From NCBI GenBank assembly GCA_012295275.1, contig CM022667.1, positions 16,699,403 to 16,763,402 on the forward strand: a stretch of DNA of 64,000 nucleotides. The letters are read 5' to 3'. How positions within the stretch are numbered: position 1 is the first letter of the stretch; each line of letters begins with the position of its first letter. Of the stretch, positions 23,296-33,984 are shown one piece after another. The notes under the pieces are model-generated. The model saw nothing but the letters and a program-made list of their open reading frames with translations, made no database searches and was not told the DNA's origin. Made by a program: the position numbers and the translations under genes. This DNA comes from Chrysomallon squamiferum. Taxonomy: Eukaryota > Mollusca > Gastropoda > Neomphalida > Peltospiridae.

Positions 23296-24720
23296 GTCAG
23301 TATGTCAAACTAGTCACTTGACCTAATGCCTGAAATATTTAGGCATTTAGCCTAATGACCAAGACCGTCAGGTGTTGGGTCTAATGACTAAAATTTCAAG
23401 GAATTAGGACAAATGACTGGAGTTTGGTTCCTGCTGTTTGACATTCTTCCTGGTAGCAATTCGGGCAATCAGCCAAACAGGTTTTATGCTTTGTTTATAT
23501 CTGCTCATTGAAGGGATCAGTGGTTCAATTCAATTTTTGTTAGCGTATGCTTTACAGGTTATTGACATACAATGTCAGTAATAAAAGATGCAAATACAAA
23601 TAATAAAGCACATAAATTATATCTAACTAATCAAAACGTTTCTGCACTGAAATGCTTTAAACAAATACTTTCCCAAATTACACAGTGATTTCTTATTTTC
23701 AATCTCGTCTTCAATCTCACTATTGTTACGTAACATACATATTCTTTGTGCTCTCTCTCAATATTCCTGTATCTCAAATCTCATTTGCTAGCTGATGTGC
23801 AATCTTTTACTATCGTAAGCTTTACAGCTTATTGATATACAATGTCAATAATAAAAAATGCAAGAAGTAAAAATACTCACATAATATACATATTGACATA
23901 CTATACAGCTGATGTATAGACAACCTCACTTTTCTTAAATAAAATTGAATTGTTAAATCATCTCTAATGTATTTATATAAATTGTCACATTTCACATATG
24001 TATTTAGCTGGAATGAAAGATTCTGCCTTGCTTGGTGAACACTTTTCATTAATCTGGTCCTGCTCTATCCATATGTGTCCTGTGACGGAAACAACGCTTA
24101 ATAATTATATAAGCTAAGTGTGACGGAGACAACAGACTCTTCTTTAATATGTAATTGATGTTAGATTTCCTGAAAAGGTGTATAAGCTATGTTGTTTTCT
24201 GGGAGGCATTAGTGTCTGCATGTCTACTGAAGTTCCAAACAGTCTCGGCACGATCCTGATACAGGAATGTTAAAAGACCCTCTATGCGGTCTTTCCTAGG
24301 CACTAAAAGCATCTGTTGCATTTTTTGGGAGGAGAGATCAGTTTTACACCATAAAATATATATGTACTGAAGTAGTATAACCATTATTTGAGAATAGTTG
24401 ATAATCTGAGATGAGAATGATCAAAGTAAACTTCAGGGTATTATCTCTAAAGTAGTTGGTGAGAATAGCTGGTAATCTGAGGTAAACTCTGACCATCACT
24501 AATTGTAAACACTGATACCACAATGGTGTTATTGACAACTGATTGTGATGTCAACGTCCTGCTAACCAGGAAGTTATTTTCATATACTTGCATATTCAAA
24601 TACTTACTGAGGTGTGCTATTTTACCTTCAGGGATAAACAGGTTTAATATCCTCCATATTTTCACTTATCTGGTGAGAGTAAGTTTGTGCCATGGTAAGC
24701 TAACTCTGTAAATAACTATT
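23296..24720 (-). mobile_element. GTCATTAGGC-type repeat, unit copy A (inverted)
   Basis: Reverse-orientation relative of 19928-21395, followed without a break by LINE and hAT remnants. This composite unit (about 23.3-27.8 kb) recurs at 33.98-38.7 and 52.64-57.25 kb. ORFs of 60-75 codons here are conserved only because the repeats are young. Confidence 0.5.
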
Positions 24721-24944
24721 ATTAGATCATTTAATATGTATATTCTTTAAATCTAAACTACTGTTGTTGTGTTTCTGGTGGTTTAACGTTTACATATATG
24801 ATCTTGTTCCCCGAACACCCTTAGAACCGAGCCAAATCGGGTAGCTATCTACTATTTCCGAGGGAGAGTGTTTCACCTGTTTCGGGGTTCTAATTTGAAT
24901 TCGTGACGACATTACTGATTACGACTGCCTTTGATGCCCCGTTA

Positions 24945-25258
24945 CATATCGCAATCCCAATTCATATAAAGTTTTCCTAATAAAAGTCACCCAGTTATTT
25001 TTCTATAATATAAAATACAATTTTTGGTATTAATTAATTTCAGCCAATAATTAATCATTCGATATGTACGCTCATAAACTATAGGGAATCTTCTCAGTTC
25101 AAAATAGACATAATATTTGTGGTTCACCCTTTAACATTTAAAATATTTTTACAAAAATCTAAGTGAATTTTCTCAATAACATCTGCCTTTTGAAAACCCC
25201 ATATGTCACTACAATTAAAGAGCACACTAGTCATATATGTATCAAACAGTAACAATAG
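24945..25258 (-). pseudogene. LINE reverse transcriptase C-terminal fragment (copy A)
   Basis: The minus strand reads, with stops and a frameshift, FDTYMTSVLFNCSDIWGF, KADVIEKIHLDFCKNILNVK, TTNIMSI and RMINYWLKLINTKNC. The pattern S-x-I-W-G-F-x-x-A-D-x-I-E-K-x-H-L-x-F-C-K-x-I-L is typical of the end of invertebrate non-LTR reverse transcriptases. Defective. Confidence 0.7.
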
Positions 25259-25324
25259 AGAAATATAATTTGTTGACATATTATTTACACTCTGTGTTGC
25301 CTTATTGTTGTTTTATTCTAACAT

Positions 25325-25530
25325 CAAAAAACAAAATAGATGGTGGGGATTACTGGTAGTGTTATTCTTACATCAAAGACCAATGATTTTAATACCAACA
25401 GTCATAGGGGTTTAAAGTTTTGCTTAGAACTGTTTATTGCACGGATTAGTGGTTATAGTATTCGTACATCAAAGACCAGTTATATGGTAGGGATTGGTAG
25501 TAGTGTTATTGTTATATCAAAGTGTTGATA
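25325..25530 (+). other. Imperfect internal repeat with open frame
   Basis: About three diverged repeats of 'ggattactggtagtgttatt...acatcaaag', giving the ORF MVGITGSVILTSKTND... SIRTSKTSYMVGIGSSVIV. It is conserved in units B (36096) and C (54697). No family recognised and no evidence of expression. Confidence 0.3.
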
Positions 25531-25566
25531 GGTGATATGAAATAGGGTGGAACCTCGAATGCTACA

Positions 25567-25745
25567 CGTCCTATTGAAACTGGACAATAGTCTAATATTC
25601 TACGAGAAAAGGGAAAATGTCATATTTGTAATCTTAACAAAAGTAGAGATGAATATCACTATATATTTGAATGTAATGATCCTAGGTTATTACACCAGAT
25701 AAATACGAGACATCAAAATATAATTTCATATAATAATTTACAGTA
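25567..25745 (+). pseudogene. LINE 3'-end CHC-type motif fragment (copy A)
   Basis: The plus strand reads RPIETGQ, stop, SNILREKGKCHICNLNKSRD, EYHYIFECNDPRLL. The C-x-x-C...H...C arrangement at the end of the ORF is characteristic of the same LINE class. It lies in opposite orientation to the RT fragment at 24945-25258, so the parent element was inverted or two insertions met. Confidence 0.65.
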
Positions 25746-25971
25746 AATAATATTTATATTAAAAAAGCTATGGTCGATAATAAGATGTATCTGTGAGAGA
25801 GTGTGTCCTCCACGTTAAACATCAACGCATGTGCATTTTAATTCGTTATTATATATCTGTAATACATTCTTCTCTGTACTGTAATCCTACAGTTCATGAG
25901 AATACAGTCACTGTCACTGGCATAGATCACATTAACATCACTTATGTCTGGCTATGGAGGTTCCTCTAGAG

Positions 25972-26739
25972 CAGAGGTGGGCAAACTACAGCCCGCGGGG
26001 CACATCCGGCCCACGATATCATTTTATCCGGCCCGCCAGGAATTTTCACGAAGAGTAAACCTATAACATTTTTAAATTTGTAGTCTTCATTTCACTGATT
26101 TTTATTCCCTGCGATATTTTATTGGTACCACCAGGTGGCGCACCCCAACTAGACTGGGCCTTTCTTCGCCGCAGACTAGAGATGGCAATTATGATTGGCA
26201 CATTCAAACCGTCACGTGACGTTTGCTGTGAAGCGCCATCGACAAACAATTGAAAAACAATAGAAACTGTGACTGAACTTACGTATTGAAACGGGGCGTG
26301 TCAGTGTGTATATCCACCACATTCCCTCGGATATGCATTGCCAGGTCTACCTCCAACTCTAGCATCATCCTACATAACAAAATGAGCGTGCAAAAAAAGC
26401 GGAAGATTGACAGAGAGTGTCGGTTTTCAAAAAGGAATGGACTACAAAATATTTGTTCATTGAAATTCGATCAAAGGCCGTGTGTTTCATTTGTTATGTG
26501 TATTTTTTATGCTTTCCGCTGGGCACCCTCAGCAACACTGTTCCCATTAAATCCATCAGCGGTGAGTTGTTTGTATGTAACAATACATTTGTTGATTAAA
26601 AAACAGAAAAAAGAAATAGAGTGCATGTGTATTTTTTATGCTTTATGGTCGTTTCTTTTCCACCTCATAATGTTGTGGCCCACTTGTCAGTTTCAAAAAC
26701 TCAATGTGGCCCTTGAGCCAAAAGGTTTGCCCACCGCTG
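25972..26739 (+). mobile_element. hAT-type transposon, internally deleted (copy A)
   Basis: 768 bp. The left end CAGAGGTGGGCAAACTACAG and the inverted right end CAGCGGTGGGCAAACC are the typical ends of hAT elements of the Charlie8/GTF2IRD2 kind, and 'cggcccac' blocks recur inside both ends. 8-bp flanks CTCTAGAG (25964-25971) and CTGTAGAA (26740-26747) agree at six positions, matching the hAT target length and its T2/A7 preference. Confidence 0.8.
26382..26500 (+). pseudogene. hAT transposase N-terminal remnant
   Basis: ATG at 26382: MSVQKKRKIDREC, then a one-base frameshift to VFKKEWTTKYLFIEIRSKAV and CFIC. This is the start of GTF2IRD2/ZBED-like hAT transposases, including the first CxxC of the BED-type zinc finger. 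The rest of the ORF is deleted. The same frameshift is present at 37198 and 55748, so it predates the triplication. Confidence 0.7.
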
Positions 26740-26882
26740 CTGTAGAACATAGCTTTAAGAAAGAACGGTCTAAGAAGTATGAAACGAGCAAGATAGCGAA
26801 CATTCCAAAGGAAGAGTACTTCTTGATCATAGACCGACTAAAGGAGATCTCTGTTCATCCCAGGAAGGAAACCCACCACTAG

Positions 26883-27369
26883 TAGATCATTTACTCAGTC
26901 TGTTATGATGTTTCCCAGTTAATTACAGCACTATATGATATCACTAAAAGAAAAATGACTGAAATTCTACATTAACATATAGTTATGATCTTACTAATAA
27001 CACTACTGTGAGAGAAGGATGAAGGATTTTATATTCTATTAAGTTTATTTTCCAAGAGAGAATACACTCTTTAATTTTTATTGAGTAAATTAACCTAAAT
27101 TGTAATTGATTTTATTTCTTTTCAATATTTTGTAAAATTACATATCAATAATCAGATAATCGTATTTGCAGATTACATTATATGTGTATGTGTGTATGTG
27201 TGTATGTATGTATGTATGTATGTATGTATGTATTGATATGCATGTATGTATGTTAGAATACATATGCACGTATTAATAAATACTCTCTTCTTCATTTCAT
27301 ATAAATAAGGAATATTCATTTTTCTGTTGTTTGTGACAATGCATTTGTCAGTGGTGATGTTATAGAACT
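26883..27369. other. Family 3' flank, no gene
   Basis: Sequence typical of the flank upstream of array fragments, with (GTAT)n at about 27193-27240. Confidence 0.5.
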
Positions 27370-27535
27370 CGGTCTTGCCGGCCTAGTGATGTGCAACATA
27401 AAGCCATGCCATATTGTGGTTCCCAAGAACCTAAAATACGTTCTTGTGGAGGGCATATACAGTAACCATCATCACTAAAGTATTTCTGTTCTTCTCCACG
27501 TTACACTTGTCCTGATGGCGTTTTACAGTTACGTT
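27370..27535 (-). pseudogene. Decayed B exon (unit copy A)
   Basis: RNCKTPSGQV is followed at once by TAA where paralogs have TTA (Leu). The rest (EEQKYFSDDGYCICPPQ, PQYGMALC) is still readable. Acceptor AG kept. Dead. Confidence 0.7.
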
Positions 27536-27639
27536 CTATTCAGAATAGGAAGAATAAGAAGGCTGTCACAGTCACAGAGGCCCGCGCGAAGCTTGTATGA
27601 TGTGGTTGTAAAACTTGTGGTGATGTTGTTGAAAATAAC

Positions 27640-27693
27640 AAGACAGACGAATTAAAATTCAAACAAGACTGAGTCACGCATCTGAACAGCCAT
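27640..27693 (-). pseudogene. Decayed signal exon (unit copy A)
   Basis: ATG at 27693 in the family context, then a leader diverged after about eight codons and no family donor. Counterparts at 38555-38615 and 57090-57149. Confidence 0.5.
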
Positions 27694-27800
27694 GTCGCTT
27701 TTCTTTTGTCACGTGAGCGACTATTGATAAAACTTAAGTAACAGCTCTAACATTTTATGTTTAATGTTTCTGTGCGGTGAAAACGTTAAATTATTATAAT

Positions 27801-28000
27801 NNNNNNNNNNNNNNNNNNNNNNNNNNNNNNNNNNNNNNNNNNNNNNNNNNNNNNNNNNNNNNNNNNNNNNNNNNNNNNNNNNNNNNNNNNNNNNNNNNNN
27901 NNNNNNNNNNNNNNNNNNNNNNNNNNNNNNNNNNNNNNNNNNNNNNNNNNNNNNNNNNNNNNNNNNNNNNNNNNNNNNNNNNNNNNNNNNNNNNNNNNNN
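27801..28000. other. Assembly gap (200 N)
   Basis: Exactly 200 N, a placeholder size. In unit copies B and C the matching position is followed within 130 bp by a long (TC)n tract, so the gap probably hides such a tract and possibly more. Confidence 0.95.
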
Positions 28001-29095
28001 CACCCTGAAGGCTAAAATAGCACACCTCAGTAAATATTTGAATATGCAAGTATATCAAAATAATGTACTGCTTATCAGGACGTTAAATTAAAAATAAATT
28101 TAAAATAACATTACGTGGTATCAGTGCTTACAAGTAGCGACGGTCAGTGTTTACCTCAGATTACCAGCTATTCTCACCCACTGTTTTAGAGATAATAGCC
28201 TAGTTTACTTTGATCAGTCTGATTTCAGATTACCAACTATTATGAAATAATAGGAATTTATTAGAAAGCCACATCAAACTAGCCGTCAATTACTTAAAAT
28301 AGCCGTAAAAACTTACAGTTACCTAAGTCAGCTACAGGGTCTTTTAACATTCCTGTGCCGAGAGTGTTAGGAACTTTAGTAGACATGCAGACATTAGTCG
28401 GTCTCCCAAAACAACGTAGATTATATAATTTTTGAAGAAATTTAACATGTATTACTTATTGAATAGGAGATTGTAGTGTCCGTCACATAAGCTTATCAGC
28501 TGTATATTATGTCACTATTTGTACTTCTTACTTTTTTTATTACTGACAATGTATATCAATAAGCTGTAAAGATTAAGATAATAAAACAATGCATATCACA
28601 CGGCAGGTGAGACTGGGAGATAAAGAATATTGAGAGAGCAGAAAGAATATGTATGCTATGTAACAGATGTCAGATTGAAGATGAGACTGAAAATAACAAA
28701 TCGATGTGTAATTCGGGAAAATATTTGTTTAAAGCATTTCAGTGTTCAACAGTTTTGATTAGTTAGATATAATTTAGGTGCTATAATTTATGCGCTACAT
28801 TATTTTGCATTGTTTATTATTGATATTGTAAATCAGTAATCTGTAAATCTTAGCATAATAAAGAATTGGATTGAACCACTAATTCCTTCACTGAATAGAT
28901 GTAAACAAAGCATAAAACCCATTTGATCCATTGCCTGAAATGGTTTCAGGCAGAATGTCAAACAACACAAACCAAAATCCAGTCATTTGCCTTAATTCCT
29001 GGATATTTTAGTCATTAGGCAAAACTCCTGACGGTCTTGGGCATTAGCCTAAATGTCCAAACATTTCAGGCATAAGGCCAAATGACTAGTTTGAC
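28001..29095 (+). mobile_element. GTCATTAGGC-type repeat, direct copy
   Basis: Direct duplicate of 20288-21395 beginning at the end of the captured exon (CCTGAAG). It includes a 45-bp insertion near 28440-28480 relative to the first copy. Confidence 0.6.
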
Positions 29096-29114
29096 ATATT
29101 GACTGTAACATAAT

Positions 29115-29144
29115 AATAATTACAATAATAATAATAATAATAAT

Positions 29145-29190
<46 letters not shown>
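29115..29190. repeat. (AAT)n then (TA)n
   Basis: Shorter counterpart of 21424-21557. Confidence 0.95.
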
Positions 29191-29195
<5 letters not shown>

Positions 29196-29196
<1 letters not shown>

Positions 29197-29638
29197 TGGT
29201 ATCTTGTCTTACGAATTTAATTCGTTCCATTCATTCGAGCTCATAACTCAATTTGTTTGTATATCAAATCAGTTTTCCCAAATGAAATTAATTGAAATAC
29301 CATTAAACCACCCCCAAAAAAACCATCCCATGTTTTTGTAACATTTTTAAATAAGAAAAATGTATGTATAAATGACAAATATTGTGCAAAAACAAAATAA
29401 AAGATAATATAAAGAAATAAATTGGTTTTGTAAACAACAGAGACGCTTCCACGGCAAGGTAACCACGTGAAGCAAACGAGTGAGACACGGGATGCTGGCC
29501 GGATGTTGTGTTGTTCGTTGCGCAAAATACTGGCGGCGCGTCTGAAGCTAGCTCGTAACACAAAGCAAAAACTGGACCGGCCGACTGCAGTAACTCTGAA
29601 AACTAGTAAGTTGGAGCGCTCGTAACTCGAGATACCAA
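29196..29638. mobile_element. MITE-like element, internally deleted copy
   Basis: Same ends as 21559-22302. About 300 bp of the middle is missing (junction near 29435). Confidence 0.65.
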
Positions 29639-29639
29639 T

Positions 29640-29673
<34 letters not shown>

Positions 29674-30832
29674 GTGTATATAATGTGAGTGTGTCCCTGT
29701 GTGTATATATGTATATATGTATGTGAGAGAGAGAAAGAGCTAAAGAATTACTTTATTTATAAACTCGAAGAGAGAGAGAGATAGTAAAATAAAATTCTCT
29801 GTAAACAAGATATAGCTACATTATCATGCCAGATCATTTACTCAGTCTGTTACGATGTTTCCCAGTTAATTACAGCACTAAATGATGTCACTAAAAGAAA
29901 AATGACAGAGAGTCTACATTAACATAGGTTTATGATTTTACTAATATCACTGATGAGAGAGAAAGATGAAGAATTTAATTCAGTATTAATTATATTTTCA
30001 AAGACAGAATATACTCTTTAATTTTTTATAATTCAAAGTGAACAGTTATACGATAAATTAGCATAAGTTCTAATTCGTTTTATTTCTTTTCAATCACATG
30101 AAATTAAAAATAAATAATCATCTCTTTGAACCAATAATATATTCAGGTAATCGTTCTGAAGATTAGATTATGTATGTGTGTATGTATGTATGTATTAATA
30201 AATATTGTTGTGAAGTTGTATAATATTATAATGAATATTCATTATTTTGCACATAAAATTTGTTAAATTAAATGAAAAACGTATTATTTTTTGTTGGTAA
30301 CGCCTTTTTTCTAAGTGGTGGTTTTGCACATATCGATGTTGTTGTTGCAGTCGGTTAGGAACACAAAACCACGTTCAACTGTGCTTCCCATGACTGTCTG
30401 CTGTGAGCTTTATAACGTGTTAGCTTCAAATCTATGCATTCCAAAAACCGGTCAGAAGGTCGTGCATAAAGGAAATCTTACTAAAATGGTTCATGACATT
30501 TCTGCTGTCTGGTTTGTATTCATCAAATAAAAGTACATGCGCATCTCAGGTATCATGCAGATATGTGTACAACTGAGCAACCTAGCAAATTCTTCACGTG
30601 AAAAATCCTTCAGTATACACTAATAATGGCTTCATTGCTACGACAAAAGGCTACACACTGTACTGTTGACTATATCATTGAAAAGTCTTTTTTTACTAAA
30701 ACATTTCGTAGAAAATAATCAGGCTGAACGATTAAACGAAACTAAAACGACTTTTTTTGTTGGAACAAATTCTTTACAATACATTATATTTAAATCTGCT
30801 CTTTCTACCTTCCTATTTCTGTCTGAAATCCC

Positions 30833-30833
<1 letters not shown>
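29639..30833. other. No gene; duplicated family flank
   Basis: Matches 22303-23260. Decayed B-exon tail at about 30318-30390. 30.3-30.83 kb continues as a block shared with 61.2-61.7 kb. Confidence 0.5.

Positions 30834-30914
<81 letters not shown>
30834..30914. repeat. (ATT)n microsatellite
   Basis: About 27 ATT units. ORFs across it are artefacts. Confidence 0.95.
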
Positions 30915-30918
<4 letters not shown>

Positions 30919-31100
30919 CTACGGCTACTACAACTACAGCTATTACTACTATTAACATCATCATTAGTATCATTACTATGATGTTGTACATTACTGACAT
31001 TATTGAGGCTGTAGTTACTATCAGTGTTGCTGTGCTGGATTCTGATGATAACACTGATGCACCAACAACAGCAATAGTATCAGTAATCAGTATACATTAC

Positions 31101-31179
31101 CTTGAGTTGTTGGCATTGACAAGGCAGACGAAATAATAAAATTCAAACAGAAGAAGGAGAAGAGCATGTGAACAGCCAC
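31101..31179 (-). pseudogene. Signal exon with lost start codon
   Basis: The donor (CTCAAG|GTAATG) and leader are intact, but the initiator reads GTG (plus: cac at 31177-31179). An internal in-frame ATG four codons on could give a shortened leader. No exon A follows before the next family fragments. Confidence 0.65.
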
Positions 31180-31831
31180 GTCGTTGCTTTTCGCTTGTAA
31201 CGGGAGTTAGTATTGATAACATTTAAATAACAATTTCCATATGCGCTGTTTGATTCCTCTGTTATAAGCTAAGTATGTATAGAAAAAACAGGTGATGTGT
31301 AATACTGACGGTGGATCGTACCATAAGTGAAATATAGAAATTGAAATAATAAGGGTTAATCATGTCTATCATTTAATCTCAGTCTTCTGATTTTAAATGT
31401 TTCCGTTAACCCACATGTGTGTTACAATTTTGTCCAAGTTCATTGCAGCACAAAATAATGTTACTAAAAGAAAAATTACTGATGGTCTCCACGTCTACAC
31501 TAATATAGGTTCATGATCTTAATAATAACACTGATGAGAGAGGACCATGAAGGATTTTATTCGATATGATTTTAGTTCTTTTCAGTCTTTCGAAAAATAA
31601 AATATAAATAACCATGTTCTTGAGCCAGTTATATATTCACCTAATCGTATCTGCAGATCAGATTATGCATGTATGTACGAATGTGTGTGTATTAATATAT
31701 GGTAGAGTATATACGCACCCATTAATAACTATTTGTATACAGCTGTCCATTATTTCATATAACATCATAAAGAATATTCATTATTTAGCTACTAAATATT
31801 TCTTATGTCAAAAGAAAAAAAATTCTGTTGT

Positions 31832-32052
31832 TTATGAGAACGCTGTTGTAGTTGGTGTTATAGATATCGGTGGTGATGTTGCAGAACTCGGTGGCATTCC
31901 AGTGGGTGCTGAACACAAAGCCACCCCATATTCTGGTCGCCATGAATCAATAACTTGTTCTTGTGGTGGACATTTACAGTAACCATCATCACTAAAGTAT
32001 TTCTGTTCTTCTCCATGTAACACGTGTCCTGATGGCGTTTTACAGTTACGTT
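31832..32052 (-). CDS. Terminal B exon of intact array gene 1
   Basis: Acceptor ATTACAG| (phase 1), 221 bp to TAA at 31832-31834. It reads ERNCKTPSGHVLHGEEQ, YFSDDGYCKCPPQEQ, DSWRPEYGVALCSAPTGMP, then a Ser/Thr/Pro tail SSATSPPISITPTTTAFS. All four module cysteines are present. With exons at 32761-32997 and 33278-33350 it completes a 531-nt CDS (176 aa plus stop) with no disruption. The short tail compares with the greatly expanded one at 11144-13087. Confidence 0.82.
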
Positions 32053-32054
32053 CT

Positions 32055-32110
<56 letters not shown>

Positions 32111-32760
32111 TACAATAATAACAATAATATTTTTTATTATCTACTCTAGTATTATAACAATTTCTACAAGTACTACTACAATAAATACTCCTACTGTTTT
32201 TACTAATAATAGTAATATGGTACTACTACTACTACCACTACTATAACAACTACTACACCAAATACTACTGCTAATTATGATACCAACACATTTGTTATTG
32301 CTAATTCTTTCGCAATTATATTTACGACATTACTGGTTGCACTGATTTTACTATTGCATCAACTCTTCCACGTCAATATTTTCTTAGTCTTCATTACTGG
32401 CTGTTACTATTACTCTTGCCACTATAAAATCACCACCAATAACAGCTACTACTACTTCTACTTCTGCTACTACTACCAATACTACTATCACTTCTACTAC
32501 TAATTCTACTACTACTAATACTACTCGATCTACTACTACAACAACTACTACAACTAATAACAAAAAAAGCATTATTATTATTAATCCGACCATTAATGCT
32601 AACAGTAACCCTACAACTACCAAAACTAATTGCTCCGACTACCTCTAGTAATACAAGTAATAATAATAATACTACGATTACTACTATTAACGAGACTACA
32701 AATTAGAGGTTTATTTCTTCAGCTACTGTTGGTATAAGGAGATACCGAAATGTTGTCTAC
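32053..32760 (-). other. Intron 2 of intact gene 1
   Basis: (AAT)n at 32057-32110, then ACT-rich low-complexity sequence. A near-copy of its 32160-32520 part is at 51890-52226. Confidence 0.7.
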
Positions 32761-32997
32761 CTTGACATATGTATTTTCCACAGGCATCAGGTCCTTCAGG
32801 ATCGAAACACATTAGGTCTACATAATCAACGACTATACAAATAATCTGTAATTCAGATGAAGAATCATAACTAGGCTGACAACGACACTCGTACGCACAA
32901 GATTTATATGATGGAACGATTTGTCCAGGTCCGTTGATTTCTCCATTGTAAGAGCAGTGAGGCGGTTGTGGAGGTGTGGTTGTCGGTGACGGCAGCT
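32761..32997 (-). CDS. Exon A of intact array gene 1 (VWC-like)
   Basis: 237 bp between TTTCACAG| and TCAAG|GTAGAC, phase 1 at both ends. It reads ELPSPTTTPPQPPHCSYNGE, INGPGQIVPSYKSC, AYECRCQPSYDSSSELQ, IICIVVDYVDLMCFDPEG, PDACGKYICQG. Eight cysteines, as in the other complete A exons. VWC modules are found in extracellular proteins such as chordin-like antagonists and single-domain immune-related peptides. Which of these, if any, applies here cannot be told from sequence alone. Confidence 0.82.
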
Positions 32998-33018
32998 CTG
33001 TGAAACAATAAGTAAAAC

Positions 33019-33071
<53 letters not shown>

Positions 33072-33277
33072 TAATAATGATAATAATAATAATAATAACG
33101 ATAATAATAATAATAATAATGATAATAATAATAATAATAATAATAATAGCAACAAAAACAACAATAATAATAATAATAATAGTAATGATAGTAACCATAA
33201 CAATAACAATAACAATGATGATGATAACAACAATAACAGTAACAATACCTGTTATAATAATAATAACTACAAATTAC
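32998..33277 (-). other. Short intron 1 of intact gene 1
   Basis: 279-280 bp, almost entirely AAT/GAT/CAA low-complexity repeat. The long intron-1 block of other paralogs is absent. Confidence 0.75.
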
Positions 33278-33350
33278 CTGTAGTAGTTGGCACTGATAAG
33301 ACCAAAGAAATTATAAAAGTCACACAGACGAAGATCACGTGAACAGCCAT
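33278..33350 (-). CDS. Signal-peptide exon of intact array gene 1
   Basis: 73 bp: MAVHVIFVCVTFIISLVLS, VPTTT, phase 1 end at CTACAG|GTAATTTG. The hydrophobic core is followed by a small-residue cleavage region (VLS-VP). The start is chosen because the ATG is conserved at the same position in all paralogs and lies 43 bp downstream of a TATA-like box. Predicted mature protein about 155 aa with 12 module cysteines. Confidence 0.82.
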
Positions 33351-33373
33351 GTTGTCGCTTTTCGTTTCTGACG

Positions 33374-33400
33374 TGACTCAGTATTCATGGCGTTTAAATA
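33374..33400 (-). promoter_or_regulatory. Candidate core promoter of intact gene 1
   Basis: TATTTAAA (plus 33393-33400) and TGAGTCA (plus 33374-33380), at 43 and 24 bp above the ATG. An NRF1-like TGCGCATG lies at about 33412-33419. Confidence 0.45.
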
Positions 33401-33573
33401 ACAGTTTCCACATGCGCAGTTTGATGCCTCTGTTTGATAAATTGGTTAAGAATGTTTAGAAAAGACTGGTGATATGTAATGCTGACGGTGAATCGCATCA
33501 CTAGTAAAATCTAGAGATTATCATGTCTGTCAGTCTCCGTCTCTCAGTTTTAAAATCTCCGTCTCTCAGTTTT

Positions 33574-33697
<124 letters not shown>

Positions 33698-33984
33698 GAT
33701 CTGGCCATTGATGTATATGTTTTCTTCTTTGGAAAAGGTATTTTGTCACCGTCCACTTAGAAAGGGAGTTACTTTTTACTATAATATTTAATTTTAAACT
33801 TGACAGTTTTACACGAACTTCTACCGGTTTCCTTTAACTTTTGAATGCTGTACAACAGATACCATTAGATTCTTTCGTCCCTAAAAATCGAACAAGCAGA
33901 ACTGAGAATTTCTTCTTTTTTCATTTTTTTTCTTCTGTTTTGTAAACATTTATTTCATCTTATTATGTGAATTCATTCACAGAA

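Larger units (their letters stand above)
25954..26882 (+). pseudogene. Small ORF split by a hAT insertion
   Basis: An open frame begins MEVPL at 25954 and is interrupted by the hAT element. On the far side it resumes in the same frame as EHSFKKERSKKYETSKIA, NIPKEEYFLIIDRL, KEISVHPRKETHH, stop (26882). The flanking 8-mers CTCTAGAG and CTGTAGAA fit a decayed target duplication. It resembles the N-terminal region of retroelement-derived integrase/KRAB-A-domain-2-like proteins common in molluscs, a weak guess. Copy B (to 37629) ends early at NIPK; copy C (to 56219) is open. Confidence 0.4.

Noticed and set aside
26286-26882. 198-codon ORF as one protein
   Set aside because: It joins hAT noncoding sequence to the tail of the split ORF; only the last ~47 codons look protein-like.
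27777-28091. ORFs running through the N block
   Set aside because: Open only because N codons are not counted as stops.
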